Shown here piece by piece: positions 27,205 through 36,644 of a stretch of DNA of 64,000 bases; positions within the stretch are counted from its first letter, which is position 1; the number at the start of each line of letters is the position of its first letter. Location of the stretch: contig CAKZLB010000005.1 of NCBI GenBank assembly GCA_937124965.1, forward strand, positions 1 through 64,000. The letters run 5' to 3'. The position numbers and the translations under genes are program-made. The notes beneath the pieces were generated by a model that saw only the letters and a program-made list of their open reading frames with translations, searched no databases and had not been told where the DNA came from. The DNA is from an uncultured Bacteroidota bacterium. Lineage in GTDB: Bacteria > Bacteroidota > Bacteroidia > NS11-12g > UBA9320.

Positions 27205-30200
27205 TTACCGTATTACGGTTACAGTGCCTTTGTAATTACGTTTAATGTTGTCTATTCCAATGCTTTCTATGATGTAAACATATGCCTCATTCTCGACAAC
27301 TTCCCCTTTATATTGGCCATTCCAACTTTGATAAAGTGAATTGCTTTCAAAAATCTTTTCACCCCATCGCGTGTATATTGAAATATGGTAATCTTTAATG
27401 TACCAGCCTGGTGTAACAAAAAAATCATTCAGTCCATCGCTGTTTGGTGAAAATGCATTTGGAACATACAACCAACTGTGAACATCTATACAGTCTTCGT
27501 TAGAGATACTTATTACTTGTGGTTTATTTTCAACATTGTTCTTGTGACCTATTATTCGATAACAGAAATGTGGTCGTTCATTGAGCCGCGTTTGTTTATC
27601 GTAGAACACTGAATCATTTCCAGAGTCCGTATATCCCAGTGAGAAAAAGCTCCCATCTTCTTCTTTTCGTTGAATTTCATACTTGTCTACACCAACATCC
27701 CAACCCTCATAAAAACTCCATCGCAACACAGGTCGTTGAAACTTCCCAGTATCAGCTTTAAGCAAAATTGTTTTTGCTAAATTGCTATAAGGTGCTTCAT
27801 CTTTGCAAACATCTACAGCCCTAACTCTATAAAAATACGATTGGCTATCTACTTCCACAGCCTTATCATCAGCATCCAATACATTAGCGCTTACATTATT
27901 GTTAATTACCCTATAAGTATTTCCGTCAAATGACTTCTCAAGAATATAGTGATCAATTGGCATTTTGCTGTAAGGAGTTGGTAGCCACTCAATACGCACG
28001 TAGTCATCATGTTGTACAGTTGCCCGAACCAACTCATTCGGTGGCAGCGAATTAACGTATATCGGAGTAGCTTCACAGGTATCACTCCAACTAACTTGGT
28101 TGTTTCCTTTAAGTTCTTTCGCTAAAACTTTATATCGATGTTTTTGGTAGCACAAAATATTCGTATCAATGTATTCAAACGTATTACCGTTTACAGAATC
28201 AATCAATCGATAATCTTTAACATCTTCCTCGTCTGCTCTGTAAATGAAGTATGTCTCAACATTTTCCCATCCGCTGTATGCGTTCCAATTTAGTCTACTT
28301 TGATTGAGCTCTCCTTTTGCTGAAACCTCAACCGTGCAGTCGTTTTCATCCGGAAGTACCGGACTTATAAGACCACACGAATTTCGAACCGCAACTCTTG
28401 AGCAATACACATTGTGTAATGTATTTACTTGACCGATGGTTGCTGTTAATCGGTCCTGATCATAAATCTCCTCTAATAAATTGTCTTCTCGATAAACAAG
28501 ATAACTCTTAAAATCTGGAATAGTACTTCGTTTCCAATCTGCAAGATATGAGTAGTCATTCACAACACTTACCCGAAGTAAATCTGTAGGAATGGGTGGT
28601 ATTGTATCCCCTACCCTTAATAGATTGTTGGTTAACAACGTATCTGTGCATCCAATATCATCTTCTATAATTAACTGTAGTTTAACCGGACCTACCTCAG
28701 AAAAAGTTAAGCTAGGGTTTTGACCACCATACTGAAAAGTATCATTAATTGTCCACTGCCAAGAAACAATTTTACTATCTGTTTCTGATTGGTCAACAAT
28801 GTTAATTTTACTACCTACACAAACTTCTTTGGATTCTGTCGAGAAGTCAGCGTTTATTTTTTTGATTTCTACAAACTTGGTTGTGTCTTTTGTACAACCA
28901 TGACGCGTTGTTACTTTCAAGTTTACAGGATACTTCCCTCCTACGTCGTAAATATTTTTAGGGTAAAAGTCGGTACTCGTCTGACCATCACCAAAGCTCC
29001 AGTTCACATTTGCTAAACTCCCATATGGCCAACTATTGTTGCTAAACAAGGTTGGAACACCAGGGCATGGTCTTGACATTCCAAAATCAGGCACAGGCAA
29101 TGGATACACATAAATCGTATCAATTGGTGGATGCGTATATGTGCACCCAAATGTATCGGAAAGCGTTAACAACGGAATAAACCGCCCAGTGTCTTGATAA
29201 GTATGCGTAACTTTTAATTGATTTTTAAGAATGTTTCCGTCACCAAAATCCCACGTAAATCCGCTACACCTACTTGTATCTGCAGTAAATGTTACATCCA
29301 AAGGAACACATCCTTCAGTTTTGTCAAAAACATAAGAGCCAACTGGACCTCTTACCAATACAAAACCTGGGTATTTAAACGAATCTACGCAACCCCATTC
29401 GTCAACAACCTTAAGGCTAACATCGTATGAACCGGCTTTTAAATATAACTTTTTAGGGTAGCGTTCTTGAGATCCTGTACCATCACCAAAATCCCATTGC
29501 CAACTTACTATCTTTCGTGATGAATTTAAGGTAGAACGATCCTCAAATCCAACATGAAGTGGTGGGCAATCGGTAATTAAACTGTCTGCATGAAATTTAG
29601 CAGTTAAAACCTCATCAGCAATGTCTACGGTATCTTGTAACCTTGTCACACAATTGTTTTCGTCCGTCATATATACACGAACTACATACTTTCCTGGCTT
29701 TTTAAAGGTGTGGGATATTACTTTGAGATATGACGTCTCACCGTCTCCGAAATCCCAACTATATTTCCAATTCTCATCTTTTACAGGTGTTTCAAAAAGA
29801 GGGCTAAAAATATATTTTAAACCACTGCAATCTATAAATCGTGTAATTTTGAGTGTTGCATTTTTAGTCCCGTACACTTCAGTTTCAAAATCTTTAGAGC
29901 CTTTACATCCATTAGAATCTACTCCAATCAACGAAATAGGCCATTTACCATTATCAGGTCCCGGTTGAAATAATTCAAATGTATCTTTTCCATCCGCTCC
30001 TATTGGTATTGTGTATTTACCAATATTCCATGTGAGGCTTGAGTAATTCTTTGGGTCAGATGAAGTAGAAAGGTACACGTTAATCGGACCACAACCTGGT
30101 TTACCTGTCATCGCTCCCTCCACTATTGGACCGGTAATGTCATAAGAAATTTCCATCGCTCGAGCACAACCACCAGTAGCCGATGTGTCGGTTGCACGAT

Positions 30201-32490
30201 AGTATACTTTTTGCTTCCCAGGTTGTAGAAACTCTGTTGAGATACGACGAGTAAAAAAGCTGTCAGTATCGTTAATAATCCACAAATACGCTAGATAGCT
30301 TTCCGAAGCACTTCCAGTAAAATTAAACTTTGTAGGTGCACATAAGTCTCCGTTGGACGTAAATCCACCACTAAACGTTTGTTTTGGTTCAAACTTATAC
30401 TCTACAGAATCAATACATTTCGAAGTAGAATTAAAGGCTAACAACTTCGCACGTTTTGCAGTATCAGTCCCAATACGAATTATGGAGTCATAAAACAATG
30501 ACTTATTCACAACCCAATGAACACTATCGTAGTGCTTAGAGATATTAGCCAAAATCATGATGTCATTAGAACATGTATCATGGAGAGTTTTAAGTTTTGC
30601 AACTGGAGGAAGAATATATATTCTATTTTCAAGGATAGTGGTATCAAAGCAACCCCTATCTTCAGTTACAAGCATGGCGTCATAATAACCAGTATCTTTT
30701 TCTTTAACGTCAAACTGGAAGTTCCATTTAAATCCGAACTGATTTCTTTTTGCAGAATCTACGTGGTTTGTTTCACCCGACTTTGATAACAGTTTCCAAA
30801 CTATGCGGTCGATAGAATCTTTCAGCTCAGTGTCTGTTTTATTTAAGATAAGACCTTGCGATGCATTACATAGAGTATCTATTCCTGTTTCAATTTTCGG
30901 CTTTCTTTTTTTACCCAATTTTATAGAAAGCGTTACTTCACCTTCACACCCTTCGTCTGTTACAACCTTTAGCGTAACTACAAATGTGCCTGGTTCCTTG
31001 TAGCTATGAGTAACTGACGTTGGAGATTCTCCTTTAATTTCTTTTGTCGTACCATCTCCAAAATCCCATGTTTGTGACGCAATTTTATGCTCATCAAGGT
31101 TTGATGTATTATTAAACACAACATCAAATGGTGCGCAACCAGATGTATCTGGGCTTGCAGATACTTCTATAGGTTGAACTTGAATTAATTTAGTAAATGT
31201 GTCTGATACACAGCCATAATTGTTTTTTGTGATTAAAGAAACTACATGCGCTGAAAAAGACGTAATAGAAATTGTCGCTTTTTGAGTTGTAGTCACTGGT
31301 TGTCCATCTAAAAGCCATGTCCAACTGGTACTACCAGAGCCTTTATCTTCTGCTAATACATTAAACGGAACATAGCAAGAAGTGGTGTCTTCAACAAATA
31401 ATTCAGGTTTTGGACTAGGTGTTACTATTACCGCATTTGCATACGTTCTTGTTTGAGTACATTTTCCATTCTTGGAGACAGTTAAAACAACATCATAACT
31501 CCCAGGCTTATCATAGGTAGTTACAGCATGCTTTGTCTGAGCTTTGTCTCCATTTCCAAATTTCCATGAGTACGACAAACCATTAATATCAGGTGTTGTC
31601 TTATTTGTAAATGTAACTTCCATCGGAGCACAACCAGCAGTGCTACTAATATCAAAATCTACATTTATTGGGTTTATATTAATAAATGACTTTTTAGTCA
31701 TTACACCTTTACAACCATTGCTATTAGTAACTGTTAAGGTTATGGTGTAACTCCCGTTTGATTTGTATTCGTGTGTTGGATTCTCAGATGTCGAAGTATT
31801 TCCATCTCCAAAATCCCATGAATATGAAAAGCCTGAACCGCCTTTCTTGGTTAAGTTCTTAAAGGCTACTTTTAATGGTGGGTTACAACCATACGTTTCA
31901 TCAGCTTCAAAATCTACTTCTGGAACCGGCCAAACTTCAATAATATTGTCTTTTTTAATCTTGTCTTCGCACTTATTTGCATCTACAACAAGCATAGACA
32001 CCGAGTACTTACCCGGAAACTTGTAAACATGGTAACCACTTGTAGAGTTCAGTGTATTACCATCTCCAAAATCCCATGTTATATCATTTATCGCACCAGT
32101 ACCTTTCTTACTTTTATTGCTAAAAGGTACAGCCAATGGCGCACAACCGGAGGTTTTCAAAGGTGTAAAATCTGCTACTGGTAGCTCGAAGACTTCAATA
32201 TACGTCGACCTTGTTTTTGTCTCAACTTTACCTTTATCGTCGGTAATTTTTAACGTAACCGTATACGTACCAGGTTTATAAAAAATCGCAGAAGGGTTTT
32301 GCTTGGTAGACGTGTTGCCGTTTCCGAATGTCCAATACCAAGATACAATGTTTCCGGTAGATTTGTCTTTAAAATTGACAGTAACTGGTGTACAGCCAGA
32401 GGTTGTATCTGCACCAAAATCAGCAACAGTTTGACCGTACGCAACACTGCTACAGAGGAAAATAATCAGAGCGAAAATGGTGTGGCGCAT
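27205..32490 (-). CDS. Giant PKD-repeat protein with type B T9SS sorting domain (gliding-motility-associated C-terminal domain)
   Basis: 1761 aa. Signal peptide residues 1-20 (SSVAYGQ). Then a chain of about eleven PKD-type beta-sandwiches, each near 85-95 residues. Most carry the PKD core W-x-F-G-(D/N)-G (WTFGNGN, WDFGDGN, WSFGDGQ) and a recurrent S-G-C-x-P or D-C-x-P near each start. Around residues 1310-1660 come fibronectin-III-like domains (YLADWKRSTIPDFKSYLVY, VRIEWLPTPYSKMPIDHY). The last 90 residues have YVPNAFSPNSDGLNDFF, TRWGEKIFES and WNGQYKGE, the type B CHU_C sorting domain. The protein is thus an exported surface adhesin-like filament. ATGs occur at 32505 and 32490; the -7 element at 32511-32518 would place transcription start at about 32506, so the inner one is preferred. 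Confidence 0.9.
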   Translation of the reverse strand: MRHTIFALIIFLCSSVAYGQTVADFGADTTSGCTPVTVNFKDKSTGNIVSWYWTFGNGNTSTKQNPSAIFYKPGTYTVTLKITDDKGKVETKTRSTYIEVFELPVADFTPLKTSGCAPLAVPFSNKSKKGTGAINDITWDFGDGNTLNSTSGYHVYKFPGKYSVSMLVVDANKCEDKIKKDNIIEVWPVPEVDFEADETYGCNPPLKVAFKNLTKKGGSGFSYSWDFGDGNTSTSENPTHEYKSNGSYTITLTVTNSNGCKGVMTKKSFININPINVDFDISSTAGCAPMEVTFTNKTTPDINGLSYSWKFGNGDKAQTKHAVTTYDKPGSYDVVLTVSKNGKCTQTRTYANAVIVTPSPKPELFVEDTTSCYVPFNVLAEDKGSGSTSWTWLLDGQPVTTTQKATISITSFSAHVVSLITKNNYGCVSDTFTKLIQVQPIEVSASPDTSGCAPFDVVFNNTSNLDEHKIASQTWDFGDGTTKEIKGESPTSVTHSYKEPGTFVVTLKVVTDEGCEGEVTLSIKLGKKRKPKIETGIDTLCNASQGLILNKTDTELKDSIDRIVWKLLSKSGETNHVDSAKRNQFGFKWNFQFDVKEKDTGYYDAMLVTEDRGCFDTTILENRIYILPPVAKLKTLHDTCSNDIMILANISKHYDSVHWVVNKSLFYDSIIRIGTDTAKRAKLLAFNSTSKCIDSVEYKFEPKQTFSGGFTSNGDLCAPTKFNFTGSASESYLAYLWIINDTDSFFTRRISTEFLQPGKQKVYYRATDTSATGGCARAMEISYDITGPIVEGAMTGKPGCGPINVYLSTSSDPKNYSSLTWNIGKYTIPIGADGKDTFELFQPGPDNGKWPISLIGVDSNGCKGSKDFETEVYGTKNATLKITRFIDCSGLKYIFSPLFETPVKDENWKYSWDFGDGETSYLKVISHTFKKPGKYVVRVYMTDENNCVTRLQDTVDIADEVLTAKFHADSLITDCPPLHVGFEDRSTLNSSRKIVSWQWDFGDGTGSQERYPKKLYLKAGSYDVSLKVVDEWGCVDSFKYPGFVLVRGPVGSYVFDKTEGCVPLDVTFTADTSRCSGFTWDFGDGNILKNQLKVTHTYQDTGRFIPLLTLSDTFGCTYTHPPIDTIYVYPLPVPDFGMSRPCPGVPTLFSNNSWPYGSLANVNWSFGDGQTSTDFYPKNIYDVGGKYPVNLKVTTRHGCTKDTTKFVEIKKINADFSTESKEVCVGSKINIVDQSETDSKIVSWQWTINDTFQYGGQNPSLTFSEVGPVKLQLIIEDDIGCTDTLLTNNLLRVGDTIPPIPTDLLRVSVVNDYSYLADWKRSTIPDFKSYLVYREDNLLEEIYDQDRLTATIGQVNTLHNVYCSRVAVRNSCGLISPVLPDENDCTVEVSAKGELNQSRLNWNAYSGWENVETYFIYRADEEDVKDYRLIDSVNGNTFEYIDTNILCYQKHRYKVLAKELKGNNQVSWSDTCEATPIYVNSLPPNELVRATVQHDDYVRIEWLPTPYSKMPIDHYILEKSFDGNTYRVINNNVSANVLDADDKAVEVDSQSYFYRVRAVDVCKDEAPYSNLAKTILLKADTGKFQRPVLRWSFYEGWDVGVDKYEIQRKEEDGSFFSLGYTDSGNDSVFYDKQTRLNERPHFCYRIIGHKNNVENKPQVISISNEDCIDVHSWLYVPNAFSPNSDGLNDFFVTPGWYIKDYHISIYTRWGEKIFESNSLYQSWNGQYKGEVVENEAYVYIIESIGIDNIKRNYKGTVTVIR

Positions 32491-32510
32491 CAGAGTTTTG
32501 GTCATTGGAA

Positions 32511-32518
32511 CAAAAGTA
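32511..32518 (-). promoter_or_regulatory. -7 promoter element of the PKD-repeat gene
   Basis: Exact TACTTTTG on the minus strand. An AACGCA/TGCGTT inverted repeat (32527-32532, 32549-32554) brackets the -33 region. Confidence 0.6.
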
Positions 32519-32592
32519 AGACGCACAACGCAAATTAAACGTTGTCTATGCGTTATATTTTTTTGACATTTTTTTTTGGAACCGCCTAAAAA

Positions 32593-33198
32593 TTAATCGA
32601 TAAGATTTTCAGGTTCGCTTTCTAACCCTTCTTCTTCCTCGATTATATCTTTAATCATTACTCCTACAACCAAATCAACTTTTGAGTTTCGTTTTATCTT
32701 TGTTCCTGCGGGAATAACTTTATCCTGACCAGAATATTTTTGCTCTAAGACAACTTCACTATCTGGATCTTTAATTTCTTCTAGTTCAATTTCAATCTTT
32801 CTCCCAACAGTCAATCCGCGATTTTTTAATATTCTTTCGGCTTGCGTGAAAGATGTTTTACCAGCTAAATCAGGTACTTCAACATCTGGAACCTTATCTG
32901 CATTTAACACAAGGTACACCTTTCTTCCTTTTTTGACCTCAAAATCGGCATCCGGAACTTGGTCAACTATTGACAGAAGTGGTATTCCGTCTCTAAAAAC
33001 GGTATCTGTGATCTCATAGGTAAAACCACCATCTTCCAAGATTCGAATTGCTTTATCCATTCGCAAACCTTCTATTGCCGGAACTTGAACAAGTGGTTGA
33101 TCATGTTTTGTGTAGTAATGGATAAAGAGCAAAACCCCTCCTACTAATAAGGCTGTGGTCAATGCAATGAGCACTAATGTCTTGATAGGTTTAATCAT
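32593..33198 (-). CDS. Membrane-anchored PASTA-domain protein
   Basis: 201 aa. One transmembrane helix (residues 8-28), then two PASTA domains outside the membrane. The first is about 36-105 (VQVPAIEGLRMDKAIRILED) and the second about 107-180 (VEVPDLAGKTSFTQAERIL). PASTA domains bind peptidoglycan fragments or beta-lactams in PknB kinases and PBP2x. Here no kinase or transpeptidase domain is attached, so it may be a sensor or localisation factor. The C-terminus is Glu-rich. The gene begins 1 bp after the tandem Ddl gene, an operon link that supports a peptidoglycan role. Confidence 0.88.
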   Translation of the reverse strand: MIKPIKTLVLIALTTALLVGGVLLFIHYYTKHDQPLVQVPAIEGLRMDKAIRILEDGGFTYEITDTVFRDGIPLLSIVDQVPDADFEVKKGRKVYLVLNADKVPDVEVPDLAGKTSFTQAERILKNRGLTVGRKIEIELEEIKDPDSEVVLEQKYSGQDKVIPAGTKIKRNSKVDLVVGVMIKDIIEEEEGLESEPENLID

Positions 33199-33199
33199 A

Positions 33200-35872
33200 T
33201 CAGCTGTTTATATGTGCAGTTCGTTCTGCCCCAAAGGTCAATATTTCATCTATAAAATCAAAAGGTTTATATCCGTTGATTGCGGCCTGATGATATATGC
33301 ATGTTGCGGGTGTCATTCCAGGTAGCGAATTTATCTCAATGATAACTACCTCGACCTTATTATTCTCGAAAACTCGAACAAATGCATCAATTCGACAATA
33401 CCCCTCAACTTCCAAACATTCTGCCACAGCTTTTAGCACTTTTCGCACTTCTTTGGAAACGAAACTATTGAGATCCGAATCTGCTGCGAATCTTGCTGGC
33501 GTAATGTTTTGTCCTTCACCTGCAAGGAACTTTTCTGCAAGAGACAAAATCTCACCTTCGGCTAATGCTTCTGATGGTTCAAATATTTCATATTCTACCG
33601 TTTTGTTCTTGTACTTAGTTAAAAGACCACCAGTAATTTCAAGAAAATGGGAAGCGTTATTTTTTTGAATAAATTGTTCAACTAAAAAATAGTCCTTTTG
33701 CGGAAATTCCTCCTTATCCTGAATATCAAGCGATACTCTTAAAGAATCATCTACTACTGCGGTTTCTCTGAAAGTAGCTTCAGCATAATCCTCAAAATCT
33801 TTTATACTTTTTAGCTTTTTAACCGCACTACTGCAGCCTTCATCTGATGGTTTTGCTATAAGCGGGAACTTCATGTTCTTGACTTGACTTAAAACTTCAG
33901 CTTTTGTGTTCTTCCATTCGTTCTTCTGCACCAACAACCCATCAGCCACTAAAAATCCGTTTTCCCTAAGGATCTTATTGGTTTTGAATTTATCAATTGT
34001 TGTAGAGCTTGACTTTACACCACTGCCGTTGTATGGTATACTAAGTTTATCTAGTCTCTTTTGTACCTCTCCATCTTCGCCTGGTCTACCATGAAGCGCA
34101 ATAAACACAGAATCACAAAGTGATTTCAAATCTTCATATAAGATTTCCTTCGGCTCAAATATTGGTGCCTCAGAAGTATACCCGTCAATTACTTCCTGCG
34201 ATTCTTCAATTATCTTATTAAGAATCTCTGGTTTATGAAACTGTTCAACTTTTGCCTTAATGTCATCCGCATTGTCCTTTAACATTATATTAACGGGCAA
34301 GGTAAATAACCTATGGTGCTCTGAGCTGCCAGTTAAAAAAATGGGGATCGGTTGGTATTTGGTAGAGGAAGATAATTTTTCAAAAATATTTCGACCACTT
34401 TCCACGGAAATATGGCGTTCAGTGGAATATCCCCCCATTAAAATTCCAACCTTAGTTTTTTGAGATACTTTTTTCTGGTTTTCTTTACGAGCTTTATCCA
34501 AGGTCTGCAATAGAGCTGCAGCACCAATGAAAGAGGGCGCCGTTTCTATTCGCTCTGCAATTGACTTGCGAATAATGAAGGTTAAAAATTGGCTTGGATT
34601 TAGACCTATTTCTGCTGCTTGATGAAAAAAGAATGAAGATGGCATCATGCCTGATGTAGTATTCGGATCGTTCAACAATATGCGTTGATCTTTCGAGTAA
34701 AACCCATCGATTCGTGCGTAAACGTTAAAACCTAAATCATTGAAAAGCGACGAACATGATGTTCTAATTTTTTCGATTTCTTCATCGGGAAGTTCAATCG
34801 GTGTAATTTTCCGTGATAACCCTGGCAAGTATTTAGATTTATAATCAAAAAAGTTGGTCGACTTTGCAATTTCAGTTGGCGGCAATGCTACAATTTCCCC
34901 GCTGTCAGTGCGGATAACAATGCAACTAAATTCACGACCTTCAATAAACTGCTCAATTACTACCTCTATTTCTCCCCGACACGCCTCTAAATGTAATAGA
35001 TCTTTTTGCTTAAAACCTTTTTCAATTTCTACTAAAGCGAGTTCTGGATGGTCAATTTTCAAACCGTCAATTAACAGTGGAAAACCTAGCGAACTTCTTA
35101 TATCCGACAGTTCTCGTATAAATTGAACTTTATCACAACTCTCCCAAAATTCTTTGGTCAACGAGTCTCTAAAGAAACTTGTATTTAGAGCATTATTAAA
35201 ATCATCAAATCCTTCTTCTTTTAGAATTGTAATTCCGATTGAAGAACCTTGATTTGCGGCCTTAACAACTAATGGAAATCCGACTTCCCTGGTTGCTGAT
35301 TCATAGATAGATTGCTTCGCAGCAAACCAATTGGATTTTCGTACACGTATAAACTTTGGACTATCATATCCTTTTGAAACCATCCACTCTTTCTGAATGG
35401 CCTTGTTCATGCCAATAGATGACGGTAAAATTCCTGACCCAGAATACGGAATCCCATACCACTCCAACAAACCTTGAATAGTACCATCTTCACCACCTTC
35501 TCCATGCAAAGCAAGGAAAGCAAAATCTATCGTATCAACCAGCCTTTCCGGCGAAAGTAGCTCGCCGATAGTCGACAACATTTCCAACCTTGAAGTCCGA
35601 TCCAAAGAAAGACTTTCAGAATAAATCTGGAACTGATTTTCTGATTTAGGTAAGTAGTCAACTGGTGGATAAAAGTCCCGAATAGTACCACGGTACACAT
35701 ACTCCCACTGCAATATTACAAGGTGACCAAATTCATCGACAAAAATGGGAATTGCCTCAAACAACTCTTTGTCCAAATTATCGTACACGGTACGTCCACC
35801 AGCAAACGAAACCTCACGCTCGCGTGAACCACCACCAAAAAATATCCCAACTTTGATCCGATTTGAATTCAA
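33200..35872 (-). CDS. ddl: Tandem-fused D-alanine:D-alanine ligase (two Ddl units)
   Basis: 890 aa, about three times the usual Ddl length. Two complete ATP-grasp ligases are joined head to tail. Unit 1 (residues 1-455): GGGSREREVS, HGEGGEDGTIQG, VVKAANQGSSIG, IEGREF, RIDGFY and NDPNTTSGMMPSS, where Asp replaces the usual metal-binding Glu of ExN. Unit 2 (about 470-890): GGYSTERHIS, HGRPGEDGEVQ, YNGSGVKSS, IAKPSDEGCSS and EINSLPGMTP with the canonical Glu and Asn. Ddl joins two D-Ala using ATP to make the dipeptide that ends the peptidoglycan stem. Both units keep substrate loops, so both may be active, or unit 1 may have a changed substrate. It lies directly upstream of the PASTA gene. Confidence 0.88.
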   Translation of the reverse strand: MNSNRIKVGIFFGGGSREREVSFAGGRTVYDNLDKELFEAIPIFVDEFGHLVILQWEYVYRGTIRDFYPPVDYLPKSENQFQIYSESLSLDRTSRLEMLSTIGELLSPERLVDTIDFAFLALHGEGGEDGTIQGLLEWYGIPYSGSGILPSSIGMNKAIQKEWMVSKGYDSPKFIRVRKSNWFAAKQSIYESATREVGFPLVVKAANQGSSIGITILKEEGFDDFNNALNTSFFRDSLTKEFWESCDKVQFIRELSDIRSSLGFPLLIDGLKIDHPELALVEIEKGFKQKDLLHLEACRGEIEVVIEQFIEGREFSCIVIRTDSGEIVALPPTEIAKSTNFFDYKSKYLPGLSRKITPIELPDEEIEKIRTSCSSLFNDLGFNVYARIDGFYSKDQRILLNDPNTTSGMMPSSFFFHQAAEIGLNPSQFLTFIIRKSIAERIETAPSFIGAAALLQTLDKARKENQKKVSQKTKVGILMGGYSTERHISVESGRNIFEKLSSSTKYQPIPIFLTGSSEHHRLFTLPVNIMLKDNADDIKAKVEQFHKPEILNKIIEESQEVIDGYTSEAPIFEPKEILYEDLKSLCDSVFIALHGRPGEDGEVQKRLDKLSIPYNGSGVKSSSTTIDKFKTNKILRENGFLVADGLLVQKNEWKNTKAEVLSQVKNMKFPLIAKPSDEGCSSAVKKLKSIKDFEDYAEATFRETAVVDDSLRVSLDIQDKEEFPQKDYFLVEQFIQKNNASHFLEITGGLLTKYKNKTVEYEIFEPSEALAEGEILSLAEKFLAGEGQNITPARFAADSDLNSFVSKEVRKVLKAVAECLEVEGYCRIDAFVRVFENNKVEVVIIEINSLPGMTPATCIYHQAAINGYKPFDFIDEILTFGAERTAHINS

Positions 35873-36021
35873 TAGATTATCGATTAAAAAAATTATACTA
35901 ACTGACTGTCAACTCATTACCGAGATATTAAACACAACCGTGCTATTACCTCAAATTTGTTTAAACTTGCAAACTTCTATATTGGAACAATAATTGAAAT
36001 CTATCTTAACAAAAACAAGAA

Positions 36022-36570
36022 ATGAAGAATATAGTTATCGCCATTGCACTTAGTCTATGTTTTGTAACTGCAAACGCAGGAATAAAAGACAGCACCACAA
36101 CCAAACAAAGCTTACCTAGCGTCACCCTTAAAAATACAGAAGGAGACAATGTAGATATGTCATCGTACGCTACTAATGGAAAAATCACTATTATTTCTTT
36201 TTGGGCAACATGGTGCAAACCTTGTATCAAAGAATTACGAAACATAAATGACGTATTGGATGATTGGGTTGAAGAATACAACGTAGAATTGGTGGCAGTT
36301 TCTGTTGACGATAGCCGTAACACAGCATTAGTAAAACCATTTGCTGATGGACAAGGGTGGGACTTTGATATTTTATTGGATCCTAATGGCGAATTACAAC
36401 GAGCAATGAATGTAACAAATCCACCAGTCACGTTTCTAATTGATCAAAACGGCAAAATAGTTTACACTCATACAGGATATTTGGAGGGTGATGAATTGGA
36501 TTTGGAAGATGAAATTATTAAGCTGGTAGAAAACAACACGGAAGAAGAAGTTGAAGACGCTGCAGAATAA
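36022..36570 (+). CDS. TlpA/ResA-like periplasmic thiol:disulfide oxidoreductase
   Basis: 182 aa. A signal peptide (residues 1-20, TANAG) places it in the periplasm. The AhpC/TSA-Redoxin fold has the redox motif WATWCKPCIKELR (Cys65, Cys68), the ResA-type glutamate following it, and the cis-Pro segment TNPPVTFLID. The C-terminus is acidic. Family members reduce apocytochrome c or other exported thiols; the multihaem cytochrome at 22979-24883 is a possible client, though it is not adjacent. A weak -7-like TAAACTTG at 35962-35969 may drive it. A strong terminator follows. Confidence 0.88.
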   Translation: MKNIVIAIALSLCFVTANAGIKDSTTTKQSLPSVTLKNTEGDNVDMSSYATNGKITIISFWATWCKPCIKELRNINDVLDDWVEEYNVELVAVSVDDSRNTALVKPFADGQGWDFDILLDPNGELQRAMNVTNPPVTFLIDQNGKIVYTHTGYLEGDELDLEDEIIKLVENNTEEEVEDAAE

Positions 36571-36599
36571 ACTAAAATAGCAATACGAATTATAAACTA

Positions 36600-36632
36600 A
36601 AAAGGCTGCCCATGTGAGCAGCCTTTTTTTTT
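36600..36632 (+). terminator. Terminator between the TlpA-like gene and uvrA
   Basis: Stem AAAAGGCTGC / GCAGCCTTTT, 8-nt loop, then a T-run on the plus strand and complementary A-run for the minus strand. It can serve both convergent genes. Confidence 0.9.
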
Positions 36633-36644
36633 GTGATAGAAAGA

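Noticed and set aside
29621-29968. Open frame of 115 codons on the plus strand inside the PKD gene
   Set aside because: It is antisense to repeated PKD domains; the length is explained by codon bias.
27205-32490. CRISPR-like or DNA repeat array in the PKD gene
   Set aside because: The repetition is at protein level only; nucleotide units are diverged and lack spacers.
33297-33668. Open frame of 123 codons on the plus strand inside the tandem Ddl gene
   Set aside because: It is antisense to a conserved ATP-grasp domain and has no recognisable product.
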